DNA of 64,000 bases from Arthrobacter ipis (GTDB lineage Bacteria > Actinomycetota > Actinomycetes > Actinomycetales > Micrococcaceae): contig NZ_JAAOXD010000003.1 in assembly GCF_014694315.1 (NCBI RefSeq), positions 462,919 to 526,918 on the forward strand. Reading direction: 5' to 3'. Positions 27,861-35,352 of this stretch are shown one piece after another. Every line of letters begins with the position of its first letter. Positions within the stretch are counted from its first letter, which is position 1. A program made the translations under genes and the position numbers. Below the pieces are notes generated by a model that was given only the letters and a program-made list of their open reading frames with translations, was not told where the DNA came from and did no database searches.

Positions 27861-29100
27861 AGTGGTCGTTGCAACACGCGTCCTATGCTGCTGATTCTTC
27901 CAGAATTTGCTGGAGGGCTTGTGCGGGGGTTTTCCAGCCGAGTGTTTTGCGGAGGCGGCCATTGAGGCCGGCGGCGGCGTAGTCGAGGTCCTCGGGGGTG
28001 ACGGCGGTGAGGTCCATCCCTTTGGGGAAGTACTGGCGCAGGAGTCCGTTAGTGTTCTCATTCGTGCCGCGTTGCCAGGGTGAGTGAGGATCACAGAAGT
28101 ACACTTCTGCTCCCGTGGCGATTTTGACCCGGTCATGGATGCCGACCATCTCCGCCCCCTGGTCCCAGGTCAGGGACCGGCGCAAGTGGGCAGGCAGCGT
28201 GGGCAGGGTTTCCTGGATGGCGGCCAGCACCTGCTCGCCGGTGTGTCCGTTGGGCAGATGCAGAAGCATCACGAAGCGGCTGGTGCGTTCCACGAGCGTT
28301 CCGATCGCCCCGGTGCCGGGCGTGCCAATGATCAGGTCGCCCTCCCAATGTCCGGGCACCGCCCGGTCATCGGCCTCCGCCGGGCGTTCGCTGATCAGCA
28401 GCTCCTTCGGGACCCGGGGCTTTCGCATCCCGGCCCGCCGGTTTGGTTGGCGCACCGCGCGGCCGGTGCGCAGGGCTGCGGAGAGCTCGGCTCTCAGCCC
28501 TCCGCGGCCCTGGATGTAGATGCACTGATAGATCGTCTCCGGGCTGATGCGCATGCTCTCATCATCGGGGAAATCAATCCTCAGCCGGACACTGATCTGC
28601 TCGGGGGACAACCTCTCACGGGCCGTTAGCATCCCGGCGACGTAGAGCGCCAAGGCCTCGTTGGAGGCCAGTTTCCGGGCCTTGGGCCGCCGCGCCAGCT
28701 TCTGGGCGCGGTTCTGGGCCGCGGACGCAAGATAAGGCCGCTGGCCCCCGTTGCGGACGTTCCGGCCAAGCTCTCGGCTGATGGTGGACGCGCTCCGGCC
28801 CAGACGACGGCCGATCTCCCGCACGTTGCACCCTTCCGCGCGCCACACAGCGATCAACTCACGCTCATCAAAGGACAGGTACCGCCCGCACGGGGGCGTA
28901 ATCGAAGGATCCACCCCACCATGCTGACGGACGATCCCACGTGCCGCAGTAACGGAAAGCCCGGCAGCCTCCGCCGCCACCTCATCGGACAACCCGGAAG
29001 ACCTCGCCTCCCAGAACACCCGCACAACCTCACGCAACACCTCAGGCCGACCAAAACGTCCCACAACAACACCAATCACTCAGGTGTTGCAACGACCCCT
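27861..29100. mobile_element. IS30 family insertion sequence
   Basis: The element has terminal inverted repeats with a perfect 14-bp core GGTCGTTGCAACAC (27864-27877) and its complement (29084-29097), extendable to 20 bp with three mismatches (27861-27880, 29081-29100). It holds one intact transposase gene on the minus strand. Element length about 1.24 kb fits IS30 elements. No matching 2-3 base target duplication is visible at the borders, so the original insertion site may have changed. Confidence 0.9.
27883..29079 (-). CDS. IS30 family transposase
   Basis: The 398-residue protein has an N-terminal HTH typical of IS30 (SFDERELIAVWRAEG followed by IGRRLGRSASTISRELGRN, about residues 69-106) and an integrase-type DDE core: first Asp in GHWEGDLIIG, second in LTWDQGAEM and the glutamate in GTNENTNGLLRQYFPKG. 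All three acidic residues are present, and the frame is intact, so the element may be active. The GTG start lies five bases inside the right terminal repeat and has no ribosome-binding site, so translation might begin at a slightly later codon. The C terminus ends near the left repeat. Confidence 0.94.
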   Translation of the reverse strand: MIGVVVGRFGRPEVLREVVRVFWEARSSGLSDEVAAEAAGLSVTAARGIVRQHGGVDPSITPPCGRYLSFDERELIAVWRAEGCNVREIGRRLGRSASTISRELGRNVRNGGQRPYLASAAQNRAQKLARRPKARKLASNEALALYVAGMLTARERLSPEQISVRLRIDFPDDESMRISPETIYQCIYIQGRGGLRAELSAALRTGRAVRQPNRRAGMRKPRVPKELLISERPAEADDRAVPGHWEGDLIIGTPGTGAIGTLVERTSRFVMLLHLPNGHTGEQVLAAIQETLPTLPAHLRRSLTWDQGAEMVGIHDRVKIATGAEVYFCDPHSPWQRGTNENTNGLLRQYFPKGMDLTAVTPEDLDYAAAGLNGRLRKTLGWKTPAQALQQILEESAA

Positions 29101-29158
29101 TGAACCTGCCGCCGGTTATTGGGCTGTAAGTGACCCCGCGTTGCTTTAGTTTGCAGGC

Positions 29159-30727
29159 TCAGCCGGTGACGATGAGGCTTACCAGGGTGGCGCCGTCGCC
29201 TTCGGCCAGCAGCCCGACGGCGGTGCTGGACTCCGCGGGGAAGATCTGGTCCGTAAGGGTCACCAGTCCGTCCTGGGCGAAGACCTCCACGGAGCACCGG
29301 TCCAGGAAAACCGTCAGCCGCAGCAGGCCGCTGCTGTCCAGCGAAACCGGCACGCGCTCCACGGACGGGAAGTCAGCATGGAACCCGACGTTCCCCGAGG
29401 CCGTCCGGTCCAGGCTGAGCTCGCCGGACGGTGACTCCCCGGACGGTGACTCCCCGGACAGCGACTCCCCGGAAACGCCGGAGTAGGCCAGCACCGTTCG
29501 TTCCGGCACGCCATCCGATTCGCCGGCACGCAGCACCAGCCCCACCTTGCCTGCGGAACCGGGCCGGAATTCGGCGTCGATGCGCAGCACATCCCCGGAT
29601 GCCTCCACGGGCAGCCACTGCACTCCGTCCGCAAGCGGCGCCGGCCCGGCGGCGAGCAGCTCAGTCCCGGAAGCCGCGAACGGGTCCACCGCAGCCTGCA
29701 CCAGCACCGGGCGCCCGGCCCGGGTCTCCAGGCGGACCTCGCGGACCAGCGACATGGCGCTGCGCCAGCCCTGTGACGGTGTCGAAGCGGCGTACTGCCA
29801 GTTGTTCATCCAGCCGATCATGAGGCGGCGCCCGTCGGGGGCGTTGCTGAACGAGACGGCGGCGTAGTAGTCCCGTCCCCAGTCGAGCCAGCCGTAGTCG
29901 GGCATCCGGCTGTCGTCGGCCTGCATGCCCTCGGTGACGGTGGTTTCGGAACGGAACGTCACGCCGTCGAACGTTCCCAGGAAGTATTGCCCCGCCGAAC
30001 CGCCGGCGATCCCGCCGGGGTTCAGGTTCACCACGAGGACCCACCGGGTGTTCCTTGGATCGCCGTCCACGGGCAGTTCGAACAGGTCCGGGCATTCCCA
30101 GACCCCGCCCGTCGCGTTGGCAGGACCGAAGGTGCTCAGATGCTCCCACGACTTGAGGTCGGCGGACTTGTAGAGCACCACCTCGTGCCGGACGGCCTCG
30201 ACGGCGGCCATCACCCAGTAGCTGCCGGCATCGCCGTCGTACCAGAAGACCTTGGGGTCGCGGAAGTCAGCGGACGCCCGGTCCAGCACCGGGTTCCCCG
30301 CGTACTTGGTCCAGGTGGCGCCGTCGTCCGTGCTGAACGCGAGCGACTGCGTCTGCCGCCCAGCGAGCGGCGACGCCGGGGAGTAGGCACTGGTGTAGAC
30401 CGCCACCAGTGGCGGCACTCCCCCGACGCCGAAACCGCTGGTGTTCAGGGTGTCCACGACGGCCGATCCTGAGAAAATAGCCTCCTGCTCGTCGCACGGG
30501 ATGGCCACGGGCTGCTCATTCCAGCTCAGCAGGTCCGCCGAGGTGGCGTGGCCCCAGGACATGTTGCCCCACACGTCGCCTAGCGGGTTGTGCTGGTAGA
30601 AGAGGTGGTAAACCCCGTTGGAGTGCACCAGCCCGTTGGGGTCGTTAAGCCAGTTGCGCTCGGCGGCGTAGTGCCATTTGGGCCGGTAACGGCAGTCGAG
30701 TGCGGGCGTTGCATTCAGGGAAGTCAT
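29159..30727 (-). CDS. Glycoside hydrolase family 32 (sucrase/levanase-type beta-fructosidase)
   Basis: The 522-residue protein has the GH32 five-bladed propeller with nucleophile Asp29 in WLNDPNG, transition-state stabiliser Asp157 in FRDPK and acid/base Glu211 in ECPD, followed by the beta-sandwich domain (about 350-522). There is no signal peptide, so it should act in the cytoplasm on imported sucrose or short fructo-oligosaccharides. It is the last gene of the leftward operon with a binding lipoprotein and two permeases. A 15-bp tandem duplication (29421-29465) adds a SGES(P/L) repeat to the sandwich domain linker. ATG start; the preceding permease stop is 30 bases upstream. Confidence 0.94.
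   Translation of the reverse strand: MTSLNATPALDCRYRPKWHYAAERNWLNDPNGLVHSNGVYHLFYQHNPLGDVWGNMSWGHATSADLLSWNEQPVAIPCDEQEAIFSGSAVVDTLNTSGFGVGGVPPLVAVYTSAYSPASPLAGRQTQSLAFSTDDGATWTKYAGNPVLDRASADFRDPKVFWYDGDAGSYWVMAAVEAVRHEVVLYKSADLKSWEHLSTFGPANATGGVWECPDLFELPVDGDPRNTRWVLVVNLNPGGIAGGSAGQYFLGTFDGVTFRSETTVTEGMQADDSRMPDYGWLDWGRDYYAAVSFSNAPDGRRLMIGWMNNWQYAASTPSQGWRSAMSLVREVRLETRAGRPVLVQAAVDPFAASGTELLAAGPAPLADGVQWLPVEASGDVLRIDAEFRPGSAGKVGLVLRAGESDGVPERTVLAYSGVSGESLSGESPSGESPSGELSLDRTASGNVGFHADFPSVERVPVSLDSSGLLRLTVFLDRCSVEVFAQDGLVTLTDQIFPAESSTAVGLLAEGDGATLVSLIVTG
29421..29465. repeat. 15-bp tandem repeat in the GH32 gene
   Basis: Three successive 15-bp units, TCGCCGGACGGTGAC, TCCCCGGACGGTGAC and TCCCCGGACAGCGAC, with a diverged fourth, encode a SGESP-type repeat. 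The frame is preserved. Confidence 0.94.
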
Positions 30728-30757
30728 GGTTCGCTTTCGAACTAGGAAGAGGGCTGG

Positions 30758-31636
30758 TCAGCCTTTGACACCGCTGGAGGCGATGCTGTTGATGAAGGAG
30801 CGCTGGAACGCGATGAAGAGGACCACCACGGGAACCGTGATCAGCGAGGCATAGGCCATGACCTCACCCCAGGAGACGTTCAGCTGGAAGAAGTACTGGA
30901 TGCCGATCATCACCGGGCGAAGCTCCTCGGACTGGACCACCATGAGCGGCCACAGGTAGGAGTTCCAGGCGGGCAGGAACGTCAGGATGGCCACCGTGGC
31001 CGTGGCGGGACCGGCAAGCGGCATCACCACCTGGCGGTAGATCTTGAACCAGCCGGCGCCGTCGATCCGGGCGGCTTCATCCAGTTCCTTGGGGATGGAC
31101 TCGAAGTACTGGTGGTACAGGTAGATGGAGAACGCGTTGGCGATGAACGGGATGATCTGGACCTGGTACGTGTCCAGCCAGCCCTTCGAGATCTCCAGGC
31201 TGAAGCCGTTGAGTTCGAAGTAGGGCAGCTGGTTCACCCACCACACCAGCGGCAGCGCCAGCGTCTGGAACGGCACGATGAGGGTTGCCAGGATCGCCGT
31301 GAACACAACGCGCTTGCCGCGGACCTGCATTCGGGACAGCGCGAAGGCGCACAGGCTGTTGATGAAGATTCCCAGCACCACTGTCACGGCAGAGATACCG
31401 ACGGAGTTGATAAGGAAGCGGGCGGCCGGAACCCGGTCAAAGACGGCGGTGTAGTTGTCCAGCGAGATGTTGCCGACGGGCAGGAAGGCCGCCACCGAGG
31501 ACATGTCGCCGAAGATCTGCTGGTCCGGCTTGAGCGAGGACACGAGCATGAACACGATGGGGAAGGCGGCGACGGCGGCAAACAGGATGCGCACGGCCAT
31601 GGCGCCGATCGAATTGAGGCGGAGCACGTTTTTCAC
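30758..31636 (-). CDS. Carbohydrate ABC transporter permease (MalG-type)
   Basis: The 292-residue integral membrane protein has six predicted helices and the EAA loop EAARIDGAGWFKIYRQVVMPLAGPA (about 195-219), which docks to the ATPase. It forms the importer with the MalF-type permease, whose stop lies one base before its start, and the binding lipoprotein. No ATPase gene is in the operon; as in many actinobacterial sugar importers, a shared MsiK-type ATPase encoded elsewhere is likely. The neighbouring GH32 gene suggests sucrose or fructo-oligosaccharides as substrate. Confidence 0.93.
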   Translation of the reverse strand: MKNVLRLNSIGAMAVRILFAAVAAFPIVFMLVSSLKPDQQIFGDMSSVAAFLPVGNISLDNYTAVFDRVPAARFLINSVGISAVTVVLGIFINSLCAFALSRMQVRGKRVVFTAILATLIVPFQTLALPLVWWVNQLPYFELNGFSLEISKGWLDTYQVQIIPFIANAFSIYLYHQYFESIPKELDEAARIDGAGWFKIYRQVVMPLAGPATATVAILTFLPAWNSYLWPLMVVQSEELRPVMIGIQYFFQLNVSWGEVMAYASLITVPVVVLFIAFQRSFINSIASSGVKG

Positions 31637-31637
31637 G

Positions 31638-32597
31638 TCAGTCCTTCTCTCGGGTCAGGTAGCGCTGGACCGCGGAGATCAGCAGTACCAGGACGAAGAA
31701 TACGAGCGAGATGGCGGAAGCGTAGGAGGTCTCCTGCTGCTTGAAGCCGGAACGGACCGCCTCGTAGATGATGGTGGTAGTGGAGTCGAGCGGGCCGCCC
31801 TGTGTCATCACACTGACCTGATCGAAGAGGCCGAGGGCCTGGATGGTGATGGTCACCAGCACAAGGCTGCGGGTGTGTTTCAGGCCCGGCCAGGTCACGT
31901 ACCGGAACTGGTGCCAGCGGCTGGCCCCGTCCAGCTGCGCGGCCTCGTACAGCTCACCGGAGATGCTCTGCAGCCCGGCGAGCCAGATGATCATGTGGAA
32001 GCCGGCGGCCTGCCAGATGGACAGCGCGATGATGGCCGGCATGGCGGTGGCGGGGTCGTTCAGCCAGTCCGCGCCCTGGATCAGGCCGAAGCTGAACGTG
32101 GACAGCAGCTCGTTGATCAGCCCGTCCTTGCGGTACATGAAGAGCCAGAGCAGCGACACCACCACCATGGACGTGACCACGGGCAAGAAGTACACGGTGC
32201 GGAAGAAGTTCACGCCGCGGAACTTCTTGTTGATCAGCAGGGCCATGGCCAGGGCGAGGCCGGACTGCACCGGCACCACCACCACGGCGAAGTAGCTGAC
32301 GTTCAGGAGCGCGCGCCAGAAGGTGGGGTCGGTGAAGAGCCGGGCAAAGTTGTCCATGCCGACGAACTCCACCGGCCGCGGGGAGATGAGGCGGGCGTTC
32401 GTGAAGGCCAGGCCGAAGCCGAGGATCGCCGGCAGGAACACGAAGGCGAGCAGGAGGACCGCGGCCGGCGCGATCATCCCCCAGCCGCTGAGCTGTTCGC
32501 GCAGGCGGCCCGGGCGCTTGCGGCGGGCCGCCGCCGGGGTGGTTCCGCCCGGCGCCGGAGAGGTGGAGGGACGGGAGCGAAGCTGGGTGGTTGTCAT
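31638..32597 (-). CDS. Carbohydrate ABC transporter permease (MalF-type)
   Basis: The 319-residue permease has a Pro/Arg-rich cytoplasmic N terminus of about 30 residues, six membrane helices and the EAA loop EAAQLDGASRWHQFRYVTWPGL (about 219-240). The ATG lies 84 bases after the binding-protein stop; that gap holds a 15-bp perfect hairpin, which would lower permease expression relative to the binding protein. It partners the MalG-type permease directly downstream. Confidence 0.93.
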   Translation of the reverse strand: MTTTQLRSRPSTSPAPGGTTPAAARRKRPGRLREQLSGWGMIAPAAVLLLAFVFLPAILGFGLAFTNARLISPRPVEFVGMDNFARLFTDPTFWRALLNVSYFAVVVVPVQSGLALAMALLINKKFRGVNFFRTVYFLPVVTSMVVVSLLWLFMYRKDGLINELLSTFSFGLIQGADWLNDPATAMPAIIALSIWQAAGFHMIIWLAGLQSISGELYEAAQLDGASRWHQFRYVTWPGLKHTRSLVLVTITIQALGLFDQVSVMTQGGPLDSTTTIIYEAVRSGFKQQETSYASAISLVFFVLVLLISAVQRYLTREKD

Positions 32598-32627
32598 GGG
32601 AGTCTCCGTTGACAGTCAGTGCCGGGT

Positions 32628-32667
32628 GGAGGACGACGGCGGCAGGTGCCGCCCGCCGTCGTCCTCC
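32628..32667 (-). terminator. Intercistronic hairpin between binding-protein and permease genes
   Basis: A perfect 15-bp stem GGAGGACGACGGCGG (32628-32642) with its complement (32653-32667) and a 10-base loop, 14 bases after the binding-protein stop. There is no U-run, so it is more likely an mRNA-stabilising or attenuating structure than a full terminator. Confidence 0.75.
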
Positions 32668-32681
32668 CGTCCGGCGGCCGG

Positions 32682-33977
32682 CTAGTTCTTGTAGCCGCCG
32701 TTGGACTTGATGTTGGCGTCAATCGCCTTGACCGCCTTGTCCAGGACAGTTTTGGGCTCGGCCCCGGCCAGGATGTCCTGGACGGCCTTGCCGTACTCCG
32801 TCGCGATGAACGGGTAGGCAGGCGTTTCGGGGCGCATGACGGCCTGCTGGCGGGAGAGTTCCATGAACACCCGGTTTTCGCCGCCCTCTGCGAAGGCGGG
32901 GATCAGGGCCGCGGCTTCATCGGTGGCCGGGATGGTTCCGGTGGCCTTGGCTACGGCGGCGATGTTTTCCGGCTTCAGCGAGTAGGAGAGGTAGTCCATC
33001 GCGGCCTCGGAGTTCTTGCAGCCGCTGGTCACGCCCCACTGCCACGAGGCGCCGCCGATCTTCGGGCCGTTGCCGAGGTCCACAGACGGCATGACAGCCA
33101 GGTCCTTGCCGAGAGCCTTGCGCGCCTTGTCCGCGGCCCACGAGCCGGTGTAGACGAGGCCGCTCTTGTTGTTCAGGAAGTCCTGGGTGGAGTCCTTGCC
33201 GCTCTTCTTGGCCATGAAGCCCTGGTCGGCGAGTCCGCGGAACCACGCGGCCCACTCGACGGCCTTGTCGCCGTTGAGGGCTCCGTCCGCTGACTGAAAG
33301 CCGTCGCGGTTGACGAGGTCTCCGCCGAAGGACTGCAGCAGCGGCGAGTACGCGTAAGGCAGCCATTCACCGGTGCCGGCCGTCCCCATGTCGAGGGGGT
33401 ACTGCCACTTGCCGAGAGCCTTAAGCTTGGTCAGCGCGTCCTGGAACTCCTCTTTGGTCCACGGCTTCTCAACCGTGGCGGCGCGGACGCCGGCCGTCTT
33501 GAGGTCCGAGGCGCGGGCAAACATGGCGAGGGCAACGTCGTAGTAGCCCACCGCATACGTTTCGCCCTCCCACTTGGCGACGGTGCTGGGGAGGCTTTTG
33601 GACAGGTCTGTTGAGAGCTTGAGCGGCGTCAGGTACTTGGCCCAGGCCCAGTTGGGCACGTTGGGCCCGTCGATATCCACAATGCACGGGAGCTTCCCGG
33701 CAGCGGCGGCCGAGACCACCGAGTCGTTGTACGAGTCCTGCGGGAACGCCTGCACCTTTATCTGAGCCTTGGCTGCGCCACTCTTGTTGTACTTGTCGAC
33801 GATGGACTTGATGGCCGCGAGCTCGTCAGGGTTTCCCGCGTTGTGGGTCCACATGGTGATCTCGTTGCCGTCCTCGGACGTGGCGGACGCGCTGCCCTTG
33901 CCGCAGGCAGCGAGACCGCCCATCAGGGCCGCCGCGGCTATGCTGGTGGCCAGGATCCGTGTGAATCGCTTGTTCAT
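32682..33977 (-). CDS. Sugar-binding lipoprotein of an ABC importer
   Basis: The 431-residue extracytoplasmic solute-binding protein (family 1) has a signal peptide with lipobox LAAC ending at Cys25 and a mature part beginning GKGSASATSEDGNEITMWTHNAGNP. Internal blocks such as YAVGYYDVALAMF and GAWAADKARKALGK-like (GSWAADKARKALGK) fit the family. Position between the LacI regulator and two permeases, with GH32 last, makes a fructose-containing oligosaccharide the likely ligand. ATG start; the 129-base gap to lacI may hold its own promoter, but no LacI operator copy is seen there. Confidence 0.93.
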   Translation of the reverse strand: MNKRFTRILATSIAAAALMGGLAACGKGSASATSEDGNEITMWTHNAGNPDELAAIKSIVDKYNKSGAAKAQIKVQAFPQDSYNDSVVSAAAAGKLPCIVDIDGPNVPNWAWAKYLTPLKLSTDLSKSLPSTVAKWEGETYAVGYYDVALAMFARASDLKTAGVRAATVEKPWTKEEFQDALTKLKALGKWQYPLDMGTAGTGEWLPYAYSPLLQSFGGDLVNRDGFQSADGALNGDKAVEWAAWFRGLADQGFMAKKSGKDSTQDFLNNKSGLVYTGSWAADKARKALGKDLAVMPSVDLGNGPKIGGASWQWGVTSGCKNSEAAMDYLSYSLKPENIAAVAKATGTIPATDEAAALIPAFAEGGENRVFMELSRQQAVMRPETPAYPFIATEYGKAVQDILAGAEPKTVLDKAVKAIDANIKSNGGYKN

Positions 33978-34106
33978 GAAGGTCCAGTCTTTCTGCTGAT
34001 TTTGCGCGTGGATGATTGGCCCGGGTCCGGAAGGGGCGCGGCCGCTGCAACGGCTGCGTCCCTTTTCAGGCGGACACCGGGTAGTGGTTGGTTACGAAAA
34101 ATGCCG

Positions 34107-35129
34107 TCAGGTCCTGGGCGGTCCTACGGATCCCCGTTCGATCAGGGGACAGGCGAGCCGCACCTGTTTGGGCGGCGCCCCCGGGCGCTCAATGTCGTCA
34201 AGAACGCGGTTGACCGCCCATCGCCCCATGTCGTAGTGCGGCAGGGCCACCGTGGTCAGCCCCGGCCACAGCGAGTCCGCAATGAGCTCCAGATTGTCGA
34301 TGCCGACGATCGAAACATCCTCCGGGACGGTCAGTCCCAGAGCTGCGGCCGCCTGGTACGCGCCCATGGCCACCCGGTCGCTGAAGCAGAACAGGGCCGT
34401 TGGCCTGTCCGGGTGGCTCAGGAGACCCAGTGCCGCTTCACGGCCGCCGGAAGTTATCGGCTGCCCGATGACGAGGTGCCGCGGATCGTGCTCGATGCCG
34501 TGGCGGCGCAGCGCATTATGGAATCCTTCCAGCCGGCCGTGCGTTGCGGGAATGTCGTCCACATTGTTGATCATTCCGATCCGCGTGTGGCCCGCCCTGA
34601 TGAGTGCTTCGACGGCGGTTTCAGCAGCTTCGACCTCGTCCGGCACGATGGAGGAGACCGCGGGGTCCCCGGTGACGGCGTCCAGCAGCACGGTGGGGAT
34701 CCCCGAGAGCGCCGGCGGCAGTTCGACTCCCTGGTGGTACAGCCTGGCGTACACCACGCCGTCCACCTGGTGCTGCTGAAGCATGGTGATTTCGCGGTGC
34801 TCGAGCTCGCTGTCCAGGCCCGAGTTCACCACCATGACCACGTAGCCCCGCTCGTAGGCCGCGTCCTGCGCTCCGCGGATCATTGCCCCGGCGAATGGCG
34901 TGGTGGTGATCTCGTCGCTGACCAGGCCCAGGATCTGGGAGCGCTGGTTGCGCAGCCCGCTGGCGAGCCGGTTGGGAGCGTAGCCAAGGTTCCTGGCCAC
35001 GTCCCGGACGTGCTGCTGGGTTTCCGCTTTGACCCGGGAGCTGGTGGCGTCGTTGAGGGCGTGGGAGACAGTGGTCACTGAAACTCCTGCGGCCTTGGCC
35101 ACTTCGCGTATGCCCACTCTCGTCGTCAT
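34107..35129 (-). CDS. LacI family transcriptional regulator of the fructoside operon
   Basis: The 340-residue protein starts MTTRVGIREVAKAAGVSVTTVSHALND, a canonical LacI helix-turn-helix with hinge (residues about 5-60), then a periplasmic-binding-protein-like effector domain to the end. The ATG at 35129 follows AAAGGAAG; the frame extension to 35306 is rejected because it would cross the operators. Two perfect CAAAACGTTTTG palindromes 13 and 47 bases upstream strongly suggest autoregulation and control of the operon through readthrough. Effector probably sucrose, fructose or a derivative, by context only. Confidence 0.94.
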   Translation of the reverse strand: MTTRVGIREVAKAAGVSVTTVSHALNDATSSRVKAETQQHVRDVARNLGYAPNRLASGLRNQRSQILGLVSDEITTTPFAGAMIRGAQDAAYERGYVVMVVNSGLDSELEHREITMLQQHQVDGVVYARLYHQGVELPPALSGIPTVLLDAVTGDPAVSSIVPDEVEAAETAVEALIRAGHTRIGMINNVDDIPATHGRLEGFHNALRRHGIEHDPRHLVIGQPITSGGREAALGLLSHPDRPTALFCFSDRVAMGAYQAAAALGLTVPEDVSIVGIDNLELIADSLWPGLTTVALPHYDMGRWAVNRVLDDIERPGAPPKQVRLACPLIERGSVGPPRT

Positions 35130-35141
35130 CGACTTCCTTTG

Positions 35142-35153
35142 CAAAACGTTTTG
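35142..35153. promoter_or_regulatory. LacI-family operator, proximal
   Basis: Perfect 12-bp palindrome CAAAACGTTTTG with the central CG typical of LacI-family sites, 13 bases upstream of the regulator start codon. Confidence 0.88.
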
Positions 35154-35175
35154 GATCGGTGTGAACGAGAGTACA

Positions 35176-35187
35176 CAAAACGTTTTG
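35176..35187. promoter_or_regulatory. LacI-family operator, distal
   Basis: A second identical CAAAACGTTTTG, centred 34 bases from the first (about three helical turns), so two dimers could bind the same face of the DNA. Confidence 0.88.
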
Positions 35188-35276
35188 CATGTGTCAAGCA
35201 TCACTGCCCACCCGCGCCCTACCCTTAGCTCGCAAACTCGGTCACGGCGGCGGGCGCGGCCCCGACGAACACAGCT

Positions 35277-35314
35277 CCGGCCCGGCACTGCCCTTTCAGG
35301 CGGCACCGGGCCGG
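35277..35314 (-). terminator. Hairpin after the Ig-domain protein gene
   Basis: CCGGCCCGG (35277-35285) pairs with CCGGGCCGG (35306-35314), with an inner TGCC/GGCA pairing. It lies about 40 bases past the stop of the secreted protein. No clear U-run. Part of it (CCCTTTCAGGCGGCACCGGG) resembles 34061-34082 on the other side of the LacI gene. Confidence 0.5.
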
Positions 35315-35352
35315 ACGATCGCTGGTTGCTGCAGGGCCAGTGCTACCCCTGC

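Noticed and set aside
27861..29100. Target site duplication of the IS30 element
   Set aside because: Bases outside the terminal repeats (TTCC on the left, TGAA on the right) do not match.
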